A DNA stretch of 64,000 nucleotides from Bacteroidales bacterium (GTDB taxonomy: Bacteria > Bacteroidota > Bacteroidia > Bacteroidales > Marinilabiliaceae), in contig JAKSLG010000001.1 in the NCBI GenBank assembly GCA_024401295.1, forward strand, positions 186,001 to 250,000, read 5' to 3'. This document shows positions 25,170 through 36,177 of this stretch, piece by piece. Position 1 is the first letter of the stretch. Each line of letters starts with the position of its first letter. The translations under genes were made by a program, and so were the position numbers. Below the pieces are notes generated by a model. The model saw only the letters and a program-made list of their open reading frames with translations, searched no databases and was not told the origin of the DNA.

Positions 25170-25214
25170 CATCCTCTTGGAATTATGTTAAAATTTCCAA
25201 GAGGATGCTCTTTA
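25170..25214 (+). terminator. Terminator after lptB
   Basis: CATCCTCTTGGAA (25170-25182) and TTCCAAGAGGATG (25195-25207) form a perfect 13-bp stem, followed by a modest T-rich run. Confidence 0.82.
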
Positions 25215-25282
25215 TATTATAAAGCATGTTTTTTTTATTCTCTTTTAACAAAGAAATAGACACTTTTTTTACACTTTTCTCG

Positions 25283-25290
25283 TAAATTTG
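25283..25290 (+). promoter_or_regulatory. recQ promoter -7 box
   Basis: TAAATTTG matches TAnnTTTG, about 70 bases before the recQ ATG. Confidence 0.5.
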
Positions 25291-25362
25291 GAATGAAGAA
25301 TGCTTTAATATGCATTCTTTGGCATCTTTTTGTCTTCCAAAACACACAAAAAGCGAGATATT

Positions 25363-27537
25363 ATGACGATTGATTTAAACGCTGAACTCAAAAAGTATTT
25401 TGGTTTCGACACATTCAAAGGCAGTCAGGAGGCAATTATTCGCAACGTGCTTGACGGCAAGGATACGTTTGTGCTTATGCCTACCGGTGGCGGCAAATCA
25501 CTCTGTTATCAGCTTCCGGCTCTCATACAAGAGGGAACAGCCATCATAATATCTCCTCTTATCGCGCTGATGAAAAACCAGGTGGATGCCGTACGTGGTT
25601 ATAGCGAGGACAATGGCGTGGCACATTTTCTTAATTCTTCGCTCAACAGGCAAGCGATAAATGACGTGAAGGAAGATGTCCTTAGTGGAAAGACAAAATT
25701 GCTCTATGTTGCGCCGGAATCTCTTACTAAAGAGGATAACGTTGCTTTCTTGAAAAATGTAAAAATTTCGTTCTATGCTGTGGATGAGGCGCACTGTATC
25801 TCGGAGTGGGGCCATGATTTTCGTCCAGAGTACAGACGAATCCGTCCGATAATAAATGAAATAGGTCAGGCTCCGGTCATTGCGCTTACGGCAACTGCTA
25901 CTCCGAAGGTGCAACATGATATTCAGAAGAGTCTTGGAATGCTCGATGCAACCATATTCAGATCGTCATTCAACCGACCAAATTTGTACTACGAGGTCCG
26001 TCCGAAAAATGACGCTACAAAAGATATCATCAAGATTCTGAAGTCTAATCCCGGCAAATCTGCAATTGTATATTGCCTCAGCCGTAAGAAAGTTGAGGAG
26101 ATGGCTGAGACGCTGTGTGTAAACGACATACGCGCTTTACCTTATCATGCCGGACTTGATGCTCAGACTCGTGCCGATAATCAAGATAAATTCCTCAAGG
26201 AAGATGCCGATGTTATTTGTGCGACAATTGCTTTCGGTATGGGTATTGATAAGCCAGACGTGCGTCTTGTGATTCACTATGATATTCCAAAGAGCCTTGA
26301 AGGCTATTATCAGGAGACCGGTCGCGCAGGACGAGATGGCGGTGAAGGACGTTGCATTACTTTCTATAGTTATAAGGATATTCAGAAACTTGAGAAATTC
26401 TTGCAAGGCAAGCCGGTTTCCGAACAGGAAATTGGCCGACAGCTCATTCAGGAAACTATTACGTATGCTGAGAGTAGTGAGTGTCGTCGTAAACTTCTGC
26501 TGAATTATTTCGGCGAGCCATATGAAACGCCAAAGGGCGGTTGCGGCGCGTGTGACAATTGCCGAAATCCGAAGGAACGATTCAATGCAAAAGATGCAAT
26601 TCTTCTTGTGATGGATGTCGTTAGGGAGTTTGAAAATCAGCTGAAGATTGAGCAGATTGTTGATTTTGTTCTCGGTGAGAAAACACGTAATCTTAAAGGA
26701 ATTTCAACTGCTGACAATGAACTCTTTGGTAAGGGTAATGAACATGATCAGCGCTATTGGACATCAGTTGTCCGTCAATCGCTTTTGCATGGATTCCTTG
26801 AAAAGGATATAGAGTCGTTCGGTACAATCCATCTTGGCAAGAATGCCAAGCAATATGAAGAGAAACCGACTGACATACTTTTTGCAATTGATAGAGACTA
26901 TTCGGAAGCTGATGAGGATCAGGAGTCAGGCGAGCCGGCAGCACTCGACGAGACTTTGTATAAGATGCTTGTCGGCCTTCGTAAGGATATGGGAAAACAG
27001 AAAGATCTTGCTCCGTACGTGATCTTTTCTGATCAATCGCTTGATGCGATGTGCACCTATTATCCAATCACGATGGATGAGCTCCAGAATATTCCAGGCG
27101 TGGGTGCGGGCAAGGCTGCAAAGTTCGGAAAACCTTTCATTGAGCTCATCGAGCGTTATGTTGAGGAAAACGATATTGAGCGTCCGACAGATACGGTTAT
27201 TAAGAGCGTTGCAAATAAGTCGCGCAATAAAATCGCTATAATTCAGGGCGTCGATCGAAAGGTTGATCTTGATGACTTGGCATCGAGCAAGGGCCTTACG
27301 TTCGAGGAGCTTATAAAGGAAATGGAGTCTATTGTCTATTCCGGTACAAAGCTTAATATAGACTATTACCTGCAGGAAAATATGGACGAGGAACAGATAG
27401 AAGACATCTTTACATATTTCCAGGAGGCCGACACCGATGATATATCAACTGCGCTTGATGAACTAGGAGAGGACGAATATCCGGAAAATGAGGTTCGTCT
27501 TGTACGCATAAAATTCATCTCAGAGGTTGCAAATTAA
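25363..27537 (+). CDS. recQ: ATP-dependent DNA helicase RecQ
   Basis: RecQ is a 3'-5' helicase in recombination and replication repair. The 724-residue protein has Walker A MPTGGGKSLCYQLPA (about residue 40), DEAH box VDEAHCISEWGHDFRPEY (about 140), motif VI QETGRAGRDG, a four-Cys zinc site (SSECRRKLLLNYFGE, then CGACDNC), the winged-helix RQC region, an HRDC domain (ALDETLYKMLVGLRKDMG) and an acidic C-terminal tail of about 120 residues. ATG 25363 is preferred over an upstream TTG in the same frame. Confidence 0.95.
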   Translation: MTIDLNAELKKYFGFDTFKGSQEAIIRNVLDGKDTFVLMPTGGGKSLCYQLPALIQEGTAIIISPLIALMKNQVDAVRGYSEDNGVAHFLNSSLNRQAINDVKEDVLSGKTKLLYVAPESLTKEDNVAFLKNVKISFYAVDEAHCISEWGHDFRPEYRRIRPIINEIGQAPVIALTATATPKVQHDIQKSLGMLDATIFRSSFNRPNLYYEVRPKNDATKDIIKILKSNPGKSAIVYCLSRKKVEEMAETLCVNDIRALPYHAGLDAQTRADNQDKFLKEDADVICATIAFGMGIDKPDVRLVIHYDIPKSLEGYYQETGRAGRDGGEGRCITFYSYKDIQKLEKFLQGKPVSEQEIGRQLIQETITYAESSECRRKLLLNYFGEPYETPKGGCGACDNCRNPKERFNAKDAILLVMDVVREFENQLKIEQIVDFVLGEKTRNLKGISTADNELFGKGNEHDQRYWTSVVRQSLLHGFLEKDIESFGTIHLGKNAKQYEEKPTDILFAIDRDYSEADEDQESGEPAALDETLYKMLVGLRKDMGKQKDLAPYVIFSDQSLDAMCTYYPITMDELQNIPGVGAGKAAKFGKPFIELIERYVEENDIERPTDTVIKSVANKSRNKIAIIQGVDRKVDLDDLASSKGLTFEELIKEMESIVYSGTKLNIDYYLQENMDEEQIEDIFTYFQEADTDDISTALDELGEDEYPENEVRLVRIKFISEVAN

Positions 27538-27598
27538 CCAATGAGATAGGCGCATGAAAAAAAATGCGTAAAATTTTCATTTTGACTAACAAATAGAT

Positions 27599-27606
27599 TA
27601 TCTTTG
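27599..27606 (+). promoter_or_regulatory. tRNA-Leu promoter -7 box
   Basis: TATCTTTG is an exact TAnnTTTG box, 19 bases before the mature tRNA 5' end. A weak stem (CGCAT/ATGCG, 27551-27568) just upstream may end recQ transcription. Confidence 0.65.
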
Positions 27607-27625
27607 CGCTCGGAAAACTGAAGCT

Positions 27626-27707
27626 GCGGATGTGGCGTAATTGGTAGCCGCGTCAGACTTAGGATCTGATGCCGCGAGGCGTGTGGGTTCGAGTCCCGTC
27701 ATCCGCA
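27626..27707 (+). tRNA. tRNA-Leu (anticodon TAG)
   Basis: Acceptor GCGGATG pairs with CATCCGC. The anticodon loop ACTTAGGA carries TAG, the long variable arm of class II tRNAs is present (GCCGCGAGGC), and the T-loop is TTCGAGT. Discriminator is A, as for leucine. CCA is not encoded. Confidence 0.97.
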
Positions 27708-27717
27708 CAAAAACTAC

Positions 27718-27757
27718 GGCCGTCGTTGCAGAAGATGCATTTGGCGGCCGCGCTTTT
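27718..27757 (+). terminator. Terminator after tRNA-Leu
   Basis: GGCCGTC (27718-27724) pairs with GGCGGCC (27743-27749), with an 18-base loop, followed by GCGCTTTTGTT. Confidence 0.6.
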
Positions 27758-27795
27758 GTTATTCTGAAGAAAAACAAGAAAATAAAAAAATAAAG

Positions 27796-29124
27796 ATGAA
27801 CATTTCGAGAGAAGACATTGATGCACTGAACGCGGTCATCACTCTTAACGTTGAATCGGCAGATTATGAGCCGAAAGTAGCAGCTGCTTTGAAGGAATAT
27901 GGCAAGAAAGTTACAATGCCGGGTTTCCGTCCAGGTAAGGTTCCTGCAGGACTTGTAAAGAAGCAGTTCGGTAAGGCAATTTTGGCTGAAGAAGTTAACA
28001 AGTTGATTGACGAGACAATCAACAATTATATAAAGGATAACGATCTTAATATTATTGGCCAGCCTCTCCCTGCTGAAGGTCAGGATCCTATCGACTTCGA
28101 TAAGGAAATCAGCGGATTCCAGTTCAAGTTTGAAGTGGGTCTCGCTCCAAAGGTGAATATTGATCTCTCTAAGGTTAAGGTTCCATACTATACTATCGAG
28201 ATTACAGACGAGGATGTCGACCAGCAGATCAAGATGCTCACTCAGCGTTTCGCAACAAACGAGACTGTTGATGTGATTGGTGAAAAGTCAATGGTTAAGG
28301 GCTCGGTCAAGGGCGCATTCTCAAACGAGTCTGCAGTTATCTCAACTTCTGTTATCAAGAATGATGCTGAGAAGGCAAAGTTCAACGGCAAGAAAGTTGG
28401 CGATACAATCAAGTTTGACTTGAAGAAGGCTTTCCCAAATGAGACTGAAATTTCTTACATTCTCGGTATCAGCAAGGAAGAAGCTGCAACAGTTGAGGGT
28501 AAGTATGAATTCACTGTAACAGAAATTACTGAATATAAGGATGCAGAACTTACTCAGGAAATCTTTGATCAGGTTTTCGGCAAGGATACTGTGAAGTCTG
28601 TAGAAGAGTTCAAGGCTAAGGCAAAGGAGAGCCTCGAAGAGCAGTATCAGCTCCAGCAGGACAATCTCTTCGGCTTCAAGCTTCGCAAGACTCTTGTTGC
28701 ACAGGAAAAGATGGAGTTGCCAGAGAAGTTCATGAAGCGTTGGTTGACAGTCGTTAATCAGGGCAATAAGAACTTCACTGCAGAAGTTCTTGAGAAGGAA
28801 TTCCCAGAGCTCCTCGATGAATATCGTTGGACAGATATTCGCCAGTCAATTTCAGAGGCAAACAATGTCAAGCTCAACGAGCAGGATATCATTGCTTTCG
28901 CAAAGAAGGCTGCTAAGATGCAGTTCGCTCAGTATGGCATGACTGGTATTCCAGAATCATATCTTGAGGGATATGCTCAGAACATGCTTCAGGATAAGGA
29001 GCAGCGCGAGCAGATGATTATGGGCGCAGTCAATGATGCAGTTGTTGCCTTGGCTAAGACAAAGGTTAAGCTCGAGAACAAGAAGACTACTCGTGCTGAC
29101 TTTGGCAAGCTCTACGAGGACTAA
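27796..29124 (+). CDS. tig: Trigger factor
   Basis: Trigger factor is the ribosome-bound chaperone that receives nascent chains. The 442-residue protein has the ribosome-docking signature GFRPGKVP (about residues 43-50), a middle domain (about 155-250) that is diverged from the canonical FKBP prolyl isomerase, and a helical C-terminal chaperone domain. It is the first gene of tig-clpP-clpX-lon. A terminator hairpin separates it from clpP. Confidence 0.95.
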   Translation: MNISREDIDALNAVITLNVESADYEPKVAAALKEYGKKVTMPGFRPGKVPAGLVKKQFGKAILAEEVNKLIDETINNYIKDNDLNIIGQPLPAEGQDPIDFDKEISGFQFKFEVGLAPKVNIDLSKVKVPYYTIEITDEDVDQQIKMLTQRFATNETVDVIGEKSMVKGSVKGAFSNESAVISTSVIKNDAEKAKFNGKKVGDTIKFDLKKAFPNETEISYILGISKEEAATVEGKYEFTVTEITEYKDAELTQEIFDQVFGKDTVKSVEEFKAKAKESLEEQYQLQQDNLFGFKLRKTLVAQEKMELPEKFMKRWLTVVNQGNKNFTAEVLEKEFPELLDEYRWTDIRQSISEANNVKLNEQDIIAFAKKAAKMQFAQYGMTGIPESYLEGYAQNMLQDKEQREQMIMGAVNDAVVALAKTKVKLENKKTTRADFGKLYED

Positions 29125-29156
29125 ACAACAATCATAAAAAGATAGCTTAGACAAAA

Positions 29157-29191
29157 TCCTGTCAGACGATACTGTCGTTTGGCAGGACTTT
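29157..29191 (+). terminator. Terminator or attenuator between tig and clpP
   Basis: A 13-bp stem (29157-29169 with 29175-29187, two G-U pairs, 5-base loop) is followed by CTTTTG. It could let clpP expression be lower than or separate from tig. Confidence 0.78.
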
Positions 29192-29231
29192 TGCGCAAAA
29201 AAAAGACTAATAATTTACAGGCAAGAAGATT

Positions 29232-29909
29232 ATGATAAATGTAAATGATTTCAGAAATTATGCAGTGAAGCATCAAGGCATAAGTGGCAATACGTTCGAT
29301 CAGTATAAGACTTTTGTTGATGACTATATCTCGCCTACAATCATAGAAGAGCGTCAGCTCAACGTGGCAAGTATGGATGTTTTCTCGCGTTTGATGATGG
29401 ACCGTATCATCTTCTTGGGCTGTGGAATTGATGATACTGTTGCGAATATTGTTCAGGCTCAGTTGCTTTATCTTGAGTCTGCAGATTCGTCAAAGGATAT
29501 TTCGATTTATCTTAATTCGCCAGGCGGAAGTGTGTATGCTGGTTTAGGTATTTATGATACAATGCAGTATATTACTTCGGATGTGGCAACGATTTGTACA
29601 GGTCTTGCTGCGTCTATGGCTTCTGTACTTCTTGTTGCTGGTACGAAGGGTAAGCGTTCAGCTTTGCCTCATTCGCGTGTGATGATTCACCAGCCTATGG
29701 GTGGCGCTCAGGGTCAGGCTTCGGATATTGAGATTACTGCGCGTGAGATTCAGAAACTTAAGAAGGAACTTTATACGATTATTGCAGAGCATTCTGGTAA
29801 TCCATTCGAACGTATCGAGAAGGATTCTGATCGTGACTATTGGATGATTGCACAGGAAGCTAAGGAATATGGTATGATAGACGAAGTTCTAAAACGCGAA
29901 AAGAAGTAG
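29232..29909 (+). CDS. clpP: ATP-dependent Clp protease proteolytic subunit
   Basis: ClpP forms the double-heptamer chamber that degrades proteins fed by ClpX or ClpA. The 225-residue protein has the Ser-His-Asp triad: Ser128 in GLAASMASV, His153 in MIHQPMGG, and Asp202 in SDRDYWM. About 25 N-terminal residues ahead of the folded core probably form a propeptide. ClpX follows 97 bp downstream, with a hairpin between them. Confidence 0.97.
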   Translation: MINVNDFRNYAVKHQGISGNTFDQYKTFVDDYISPTIIEERQLNVASMDVFSRLMMDRIIFLGCGIDDTVANIVQAQLLYLESADSSKDISIYLNSPGGSVYAGLGIYDTMQYITSDVATICTGLAASMASVLLVAGTKGKRSALPHSRVMIHQPMGGAQGQASDIEITAREIQKLKKELYTIIAEHSGNPFERIEKDSDRDYWMIAQEAKEYGMIDEVLKREKK

Positions 29910-29950
29910 TGCACATCGGGCCAGCAAAGATAATTAGTAAAGAATAATAG

Positions 29951-29989
29951 ATGCAGGCCTTGCTGAAAATAGTAGGGTCCTGCATTTTT
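29951..29989 (+). terminator. Hairpin between clpP and clpX
   Basis: ATGCAGG (29951-29957) pairs with CCTGCAT (29979-29985), followed by TTTTG. Further pairing inside the loop is possible. It probably terminates part of the clpP transcript. Confidence 0.7.
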
Positions 29990-30006
29990 GCATATAGAAA
30001 AGCACA

Positions 30007-31230
30007 ATGAAGAGAGATGATAAATGTTCGTTCTGTGGCAGATCGCGCAACGATGTCAGATTGCTCGTATCTGGTGTCAATGGATTTATCTGTGATGAAT
30101 GTATAAGGCAAGCGAACGAAATCGTCAACGAGAATTGCAGAATGGAGGCGCCGGATTGCCATTCTCTGAAGATAAGAAAGCCAAAGGAAATTAAGGAATA
30201 TCTTGATCAGTATGTCATTGGACAAGATGAAGCGAAGAAGTTCCTTTCGGTGGCTGTTTACAACCATTATAAGCGTTTTATGCAACCTTTGTCAGATAAT
30301 GATGAGGTTGAAATTGAAAAGTCAAACATCATCCTTGTTGGAGAAACCGGTACTGGTAAAACGTTGCTGGCCAGAACTATAGCTAAGTTGCTTGATGTTC
30401 CGTTTACAATCGTAGATGCAACGGTTTTGACAGAGGCAGGTTATGTCGGCGAGGATATAGAAAGTATTCTGACACGTTTGCTTCAGGTCTCAGACTACAA
30501 TGTCGAGCAGGCTCAAAGAGGCATTGTCTTTATCGATGAAATAGATAAGATTGCCCGCAAGGGTGATAATCCATCGATTACGCGAGATGTCTCGGGTGAG
30601 GGCGTTCAACAGGGATTGCTCAAGTTGCTTGAGGGATCGATTGTGAACGTGCCGCCTCAAGGTGGTAGAAAGCACCCTGATCAGAAAATGATTCCTGTTG
30701 ATACTAAGAATATTCTTTTCATTTGTGGCGGTGCTTTCGACGGAATAAAGAATAAGATTGCCAATCGTTTGAATTCACGAGTGGTCGGGTATAATTCAGA
30801 CAAGGACAAGGATAAGATAGATTTTAATAATTTGTTGCAATATATTGCGCCACAGGATCTTAAGTCGTTTGGTCTTATTCCTGAAATTATTGGTCGTCTG
30901 CCTGTTCTTACACATCTCGATCCTCTCGACAGGGAAGCGTTGCGCAGAATTCTGACAGAACCTAAGAATTCGCTTATTAAGCAGTATATCAAAATGTTCA
31001 AGATTGATGATATCGACTTGACTATCGATGAAGATGTTCTTGAATTCATAGTTGATAAGGCTGTTGAGTTTAAGGTAGGTGCACGAGGTCTGCGTTCTAT
31101 ATGCGAAACAATCATGATGGACAAGATGTATGAGGCCCCATCAGAGAAGAGCAAAAAGCTTACGATTTCGCTCGACTATGCAAAGGCTTGCCTGGAAAAG
31201 GTCGGAACAGCACGATTGAAGCAATCATAA
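30007..31230 (+). CDS. clpX: ATP-dependent Clp protease ATPase subunit ClpX
   Basis: ClpX unfolds tagged proteins and passes them to ClpP. The 407-residue protein has the N-terminal zinc-binding domain (Cys7, Cys10, Cys29, Cys32), Walker [12 protein letters not shown], Walker [13 protein letters not shown], and the RKH pore loop in GGRKHPDQK. Length is normal. lon begins 22 bp after its stop. Confidence 0.97.
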   Translation: MKRDDKCSFCGRSRNDVRLLVSGVNGFICDECIRQANEIVNENCRMEAPDCHSLKIRKPKEIKEYLDQYVIGQDEAKKFLSVAVYNHYKRFMQPLSDNDEVEIEKSNIILVGETGTGKTLLARTIAKLLDVPFTIVDATVLTEAGYVGEDIESILTRLLQVSDYNVEQAQRGIVFIDEIDKIARKGDNPSITRDVSGEGVQQGLLKLLEGSIVNVPPQGGRKHPDQKMIPVDTKNILFICGGAFDGIKNKIANRLNSRVVGYNSDKDKDKIDFNNLLQYIAPQDLKSFGLIPEIIGRLPVLTHLDPLDREALRRILTEPKNSLIKQYIKMFKIDDIDLTIDEDVLEFIVDKAVEFKVGARGLRSICETIMMDKMYEAPSEKSKKLTISLDYAKACLEKVGTARLKQS

Positions 31231-31252
31231 ATAATAAATGCAGTAGAAAGAT

Positions 31253-33673
31253 ATGGGAAAAGAGAAAATGTTGATGTCACCATGGCTAGCTGATGGCGAT
31301 GATGCTGGATCTTTTTCGATACCTATAATGATATCCAACGATTCGTTGGAAGAGAGTGAGCAGCAGGTACCAGACGAATTGCCGCTCCTTCCGCTTTTAG
31401 ACAACACGCTGTTTCCAGGAACGCTTATTTCCATAAGTGTCACTAGAAAAAAATCTGTGCGTCTGTTGCGTGAAATGAGCAAGTCGAATGGCATCTTTGC
31501 TGTTGCGTCTCAGAAAAGTAACGATCCGGCAAAAGCCGACTTTGATGATTTGCAGAAGATTGGTACAACTGCGAAGGTCGTCAAGATGCTTGACATGCCA
31601 GATGGTTCAAAAATGGCATTGCTTCAGGGTAGAACGCGAATAAACATTCTTGAACTCGTTTCGGAGGAGCCGTATAAGATAGCAAAGGTGTCTGTCCGTC
31701 CGGATTTGGAAATGTCAGCAAGTGAAGCTAAGGAATTTAAGGCTTCATGTAGCCTTGTCCGCGATACGATGAAGCGTATCATAAGCGGCATGCCAAACGT
31801 TCCGAATGAAGCGATGATTGCAATAGGCAACATGCCAGACAGGCAGCTTGTCAATATGCTTTCGTCGTCGACGGATATTGATAACGCGAAAAAGCAGCGC
31901 CTGCTCGAGATTGATTCTCCTCTCAAGAAAGCTAATCAGCTTGCTGAATATCTTGGAGAACAACTTAAATTCATTGAGCTCAAAAACGAGATTAAGTCTA
32001 AAACAGACAGAGATCTCAATCAGCAGCAGCGTGAATATATTCTGCATCAGCAGCTTAAGACTATTCAGAACGAATTGGGAAATGGTTCTGATGCTAAAAT
32101 AGAGGAACTGCGCAAGAAAGCCAAGGATAAGAAGTGGCCTGCGACGGCAAAGGAAGCTTTTGAAAAAGAACTGGAAAAGTTGGCTCGACTTAATCCGAAT
32201 GCTGCAGAATATTCGCTTCAGACAGATTATGTTGAAACAATCCTCGAGTTGCCTTGGAATAAGTATTCCAAAGATAATTTCAATATCGCGAGAGCTGCAA
32301 AGCGTCTTGACGCAGATCACTACGGACTTGATAATGTCAAGGAACGTATTCTTGAGCATTTGGCAGTGCTTCAGTTGAAAGGTGATATGAAATCGCCAAT
32401 CATTTGCCTTTATGGCCCTCCCGGTGTCGGCAAGACATCGCTTGGCAAGAGCATTGCGGAGTCGTTGAACAGGAAATATGTCAGGGTGTCACTTGGCGGT
32501 ATGCACGATGAGGCAGAGATACGAGGTCATCGAAGAACGTATATAGGCTCGATGATGGGTCGTGTGATGCAAGGCATAAAGAAAGCCGGCACATCGAATC
32601 CTGTTTTTATCCTTGATGAAGTTGACAAATTGTCGCGAGATGGACACGGTGATCCTGAATCGGCATTGCTCGAAGTCTTGGATCCTGAGCAGAACAATGC
32701 ATTCCATGATAATTATCTCGATATAGATTACGACCTCTCAAAGGTCCTGTTTATTGCTACGGCAAACGATGTGGGTTCAATTTCGCAGCCTCTTCGTGAT
32801 CGTATGGAGATGATAAATGTTTCCGGCTATGTTGCTGAGGAAAAACTTGAGATTGGCAAGCATCACCTTTTACCGAAAGAGATGGAGAATCATGGAATTG
32901 AAAAAAATGCATTCTCTATTAGCAAGAAGGGATTCACTTATCTCATAGATAATTATACTCGAGAGAGTGGCGTGCGTCAGCTCGACAAGATGATTGCAAG
33001 CATATGCCGCAAGATGGCTTTGAAAATTGCGAAGAATGAAGAGGTTGCCAAGACCATTGGCCCTTCAGAGATTCGTGAAATGCTTGGCATTGAAAAAGTT
33101 CACCACGATGAGTGGGAAGAGGATATGAAGCCAGGTGTTGTTACCGGTCTTGCATGGACTGCTGTTGGTGGCGAAATCTTGTTTGTCGAGTCGAGCATTA
33201 GCAAGGGCAAAGGCAAGTTGACTTTGACTGGTAATTTGGGTGATGTGATGAAAGAGTCAGCCATTTTGGCACTCGATTACATCAGATGCAATGTTTCGCA
33301 GTGGAATCTCGATGATGTCAACTTCGATGAGGTTGATTTCCATATACACGTGCCGGAAGGTGCGACGCCCAAAGATGGTCCGTCGGCAGGTATAACGATT
33401 GCGACATCGATTGTTTCAGCACTTACAGGTCGCAAGGTGCGTAAGCGTGTTGCAATGACAGGAGAGATAACTTTGCGCGGAAGTGTATTGCCTGTCGGAG
33501 GTATAAAAGAAAAGATCTTGGCGGCAAAACGTGCTGGAATAGAAGACATCATTTTGTCTGAAAAAAACAGCCGAGACATTGAGGAGATAAATGAAATGTA
33601 CCTTCATGGACTGACATTCCATTATGTAAAAAAAGTGTCGGAAGTGATAGACTTTGCGCTTGAAAGAAAATAA
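31253..33673 (+). CDS. lon: Lon protease
   Basis: Lon is a hexameric AAA+ serine protease that degrades misfolded and regulatory proteins. The 806-residue protein has the N-terminal substrate domain opening [14 protein letters not shown], a coiled-coil region (about 230-300), Walker [14 protein letters not shown] (about 388), Walker [12 protein letters not shown], and the Ser-Lys dyad: Ser in [10 protein letters not shown] (about 711) and Lys in [15 protein letters not shown] (about 753). It closes the clp-lon run. Confidence 0.97.
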   Translation: MGKEKMLMSPWLADGDDAGSFSIPIMISNDSLEESEQQVPDELPLLPLLDNTLFPGTLISISVTRKKSVRLLREMSKSNGIFAVASQKSNDPAKADFDDLQKIGTTAKVVKMLDMPDGSKMALLQGRTRINILELVSEEPYKIAKVSVRPDLEMSASEAKEFKASCSLVRDTMKRIISGMPNVPNEAMIAIGNMPDRQLVNMLSSSTDIDNAKKQRLLEIDSPLKKANQLAEYLGEQLKFIELKNEIKSKTDRDLNQQQREYILHQQLKTIQNELGNGSDAKIEELRKKAKDKKWPATAKEAFEKELEKLARLNPNAAEYSLQTDYVETILELPWNKYSKDNFNIARAAKRLDADHYGLDNVKERILEHLAVLQLKGDMKSPIICLYGPPGVGKTSLGKSIAESLNRKYVRVSLGGMHDEAEIRGHRRTYIGSMMGRVMQGIKKAGTSNPVFILDEVDKLSRDGHGDPESALLEVLDPEQNNAFHDNYLDIDYDLSKVLFIATANDVGSISQPLRDRMEMINVSGYVAEEKLEIGKHHLLPKEMENHGIEKNAFSISKKGFTYLIDNYTRESGVRQLDKMIASICRKMALKIAKNEEVAKTIGPSEIREMLGIEKVHHDEWEEDMKPGVVTGLAWTAVGGEILFVESSISKGKGKLTLTGNLGDVMKESAILALDYIRCNVSQWNLDDVNFDEVDFHIHVPEGATPKDGPSAGITIATSIVSALTGRKVRKRVAMTGEITLRGSVLPVGGIKEKILAAKRAGIEDIILSEKNSRDIEEINEMYLHGLTFHYVKKVSEVIDFALERK

Positions 33674-33701
33674 ATACTAAATTTGCTAAAAAATAAACAG
33701 C

Positions 33702-34067
33702 TTGGTTACAAAATATAAAAACGCTCTTGTTGAGTCGATAATCGAGGGCATACAAGACATAAAAGGAAAGAGTGTCACTGTGATGAATCTGAAGTCAACA
33801 GATTCATCTGTATGTGATTACTTCGTCATTTGTGAGGGAAATAGTACGACGCATATATCTTCAATCGCAGACAGTGTTGAAGATAAGGTCCGTGAGCAGC
33901 TCGGCGAGAAACCATATCATATTGAGGGTCGCCAAAATGCATTGTGGGTCTTGATGGATTATGGCAATGTGATTGTTCATATATTCCAGAAGGATGCGCG
34001 TGAGTTTTATTCAATAGAGACTTTGTGGGATGATGCAGAGCGTGAAGATATTGCTGATTTAGACTAA
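33702..34067 (+). CDS. rsfS: Ribosomal silencing factor RsfS, TTG start
   Basis: RsfS binds L14 on the large subunit and prevents subunit joining when nutrients are short. The 121-residue protein shows the family core: IIEGIQDIKGKSVTVMNL, VCDYFVICEGNSTTHISSIA, ALWVLMDYGNVIVHIFQ and REFYSIETLWDD. The frame has an upstream stop at 33687-33689 and no ATG before the conserved core, so TTG at 33702 is the likely start. ftsH begins 12 bp downstream, an order found across Bacteroidota. Confidence 0.92.
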   Translation: MVTKYKNALVESIIEGIQDIKGKSVTVMNLKSTDSSVCDYFVICEGNSTTHISSIADSVEDKVREQLGEKPYHIEGRQNALWVLMDYGNVIVHIFQKDAREFYSIETLWDDAEREDIADLD

Positions 34068-34079
34068 ATGTGAAGAAAT

Positions 34080-36077
34080 ATGGCAACGCAGATACCTGAT
34101 AATAAGCAGAAAACGCCAAAGTTCAATATCTATTGGATCTATGGCATTATAGTGATTGCACTGATACTGATTAGTACGTTCAACAGTACGCGTGCACCAC
34201 ATAATTTGTCGTACGCCAAGTTTGAAAAGGTCGTTTTGGGTAGTCACAGTATTGAGAAAATTGTGATTATTCGAAATGAGCTTAAAGCAGAAGTCTCGTT
34301 GATTGAAGACTCTGTTAGCCGCTTTCAGGATCTTTTTCAAAAGAAAATGCCGATTCCAAAGTCGGGTCCGCACTTTATTGTAGATATTCCATCGATAGAT
34401 AGTTTCGAAGATTCGCGTAAGGCCATAGAGACTGCGGAAAATCGTGATATTCCGTTGTATTATGAGCAGCGCAGCAATATGATAGGCGACATTTTGACTT
34501 TTGCATGGCCTCTCATTCTGATGCTCGTAATCTACTTCATTTTCATGAATCGTATGGGCAGTGGTGGCGGCTCAAGCATATTCAGCGTGGGCAAGTCACG
34601 TGCGCAGATGGTCGATAAGGATTCGAATGTGAATGTATCGTTCAAGGATGTCGCAGGTCTAGAAGGTGCGAAGGATGAACTTGTTGAAATTGTCGAATTT
34701 TTGCGTCATCCACAAAAATACACAGAGTTGGGCGGAAAGATTCCGAAGGGAGCTTTGCTCGTAGGCCCTCCTGGTACGGGTAAGACATTGCTTGCAAAAG
34801 CAGTTGCGGGTGAGGCTAAGGTGCCTTTTTTCTCAATGTCGGGTTCTGATTTCGTCGAGATGTTTGTGGGTGTAGGTGCAAGCCGTGTCCGCGATCTTTT
34901 CCACAAAGCGAAGATGAAAGCACCAAGTATCATTTTCATTGATGAGATTGATGCTATTGGCCGTGATCGTAGTCGTGGCCGAGGATTGTCTTCTAATGAG
35001 GAACGTGAAAATACGCTCAATCAGCTTCTTACAGAAATGGATGGCTTCGGTACGAATAGTGGTGTGATTATTCTTGCTGCGACAAACCGAGCTGACATTT
35101 TGGATAGTGCACTCATGCGAGCTGGCCGTTTCGACCGTCAGATAAGCGTTGAATTGCCAGACATCAACGAACGTGCTGCAATCTTTGATGTTCATTTGCG
35201 CCCATTGAAACTGGTAGAAGGGTTTGATAGAGATTTCCTTGCAAAGCAGACTCCTGGATTTTCTGGCGCGGATATCGCTAATGTATGTAATGAAGCAGCT
35301 CTCACCGCTGCACGAAAAGATAAGAAATTCATTGAGAAGCAGGACTTCCTTGATGCGATAGATCGTATTGTTGGTGGTCTTGAGAAGAAGAATAAGATTA
35401 TTACGGATGATGAGCGTAAGGCTATTGCATATCATGAGGCTGGTCATGCGTCTATAAGCTGGGTACTTGAGAATGCACATCCTCTTGTCAAGGTGACAAT
35501 CGTTCCTCGTGGCAAGGCTCTTGGTGCTGCTTGGTATTTGCCGGAAGAACGTCAGTTGACAACAAAGGATCAGATTCTTGATGAAATGTGTTCTACGCTA
35601 GGCGGTCGTGCAGCAGAAGAGGTCGTGTTCGGTAAAGTAAGCACTGGTGCACTCAACGATTTGGAAAAAGTGACAAAACAGGCTTATGCTATGGTGACAT
35701 ACTATGGCTTGAGCGAAAAGATACAGAATTTGAGCTACTACGACTCGACGGGAAACAATGATTATTCATTCAACAGGCCATATTCTGAGCATCGTGCAGA
35801 GGTCATTGATGAAGAAGTTTCGAAGATTGTCGCTGAGCAGTATGAGCGAGCAAAACAGATTCTTGTTGAACATTCAGAGCAACATCGTCAACTTGCAGAG
35901 CGCCTGCTCGAAAAAGAAGTTATCTTCAGTGAAGATCTTGAGCAAATCTATGGACCTCGAAAGGGTGGTGCAAATCCAAATGAAGCGTTGAAGAAAACAG
36001 AAGAAGCCTCTACTGAATCAGTTCAAGATGCTGAAGAAAAGCCGGCGGAAGTCGATTCTGAACAAAAAAGCGAATAA
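34080..36077 (+). CDS. ftsH: ATP-dependent zinc metalloprotease FtsH
   Basis: FtsH is a membrane-anchored AAA+ protease that removes membrane and short-lived proteins. The 665-residue protein has membrane segments near 17-37 and 137-157 flanking a periplasmic domain, Walker [19 protein letters not shown], Walker [15 protein letters not shown], the second region of homology [21 protein letters not shown], and the zinc site HEAGH (about 452-456). The C-terminal tail (about 625-665) is acidic and low in complexity. Confidence 0.97.
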   Translation: MATQIPDNKQKTPKFNIYWIYGIIVIALILISTFNSTRAPHNLSYAKFEKVVLGSHSIEKIVIIRNELKAEVSLIEDSVSRFQDLFQKKMPIPKSGPHFIVDIPSIDSFEDSRKAIETAENRDIPLYYEQRSNMIGDILTFAWPLILMLVIYFIFMNRMGSGGGSSIFSVGKSRAQMVDKDSNVNVSFKDVAGLEGAKDELVEIVEFLRHPQKYTELGGKIPKGALLVGPPGTGKTLLAKAVAGEAKVPFFSMSGSDFVEMFVGVGASRVRDLFHKAKMKAPSIIFIDEIDAIGRDRSRGRGLSSNEERENTLNQLLTEMDGFGTNSGVIILAATNRADILDSALMRAGRFDRQISVELPDINERAAIFDVHLRPLKLVEGFDRDFLAKQTPGFSGADIANVCNEAALTAARKDKKFIEKQDFLDAIDRIVGGLEKKNKIITDDERKAIAYHEAGHASISWVLENAHPLVKVTIVPRGKALGAAWYLPEERQLTTKDQILDEMCSTLGGRAAEEVVFGKVSTGALNDLEKVTKQAYAMVTYYGLSEKIQNLSYYDSTGNNDYSFNRPYSEHRAEVIDEEVSKIVAEQYERAKQILVEHSEQHRQLAERLLEKEVIFSEDLEQIYGPRKGGANPNEALKKTEEASTESVQDAEEKPAEVDSEQKSE

Positions 36078-36126
36078 AAAATAGGTATTTGACTATCTGT
36101 TGCTTTTAAAATCAATAATGATGTGC

Positions 36127-36134
36127 TAATTTTG
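36127..36134 (+). promoter_or_regulatory. cdsA promoter -7 box
   Basis: TAATTTTG matches TAnnTTTG, 43 bases before the cdsA ATG. A small CCGAAT/ATTCGG hairpin follows in the leader (36137-36149). Confidence 0.55.
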
Positions 36135-36177
36135 TCCGAATTTATTCGGGTGCGATTAAAATAAGAAAAGAAAGTTG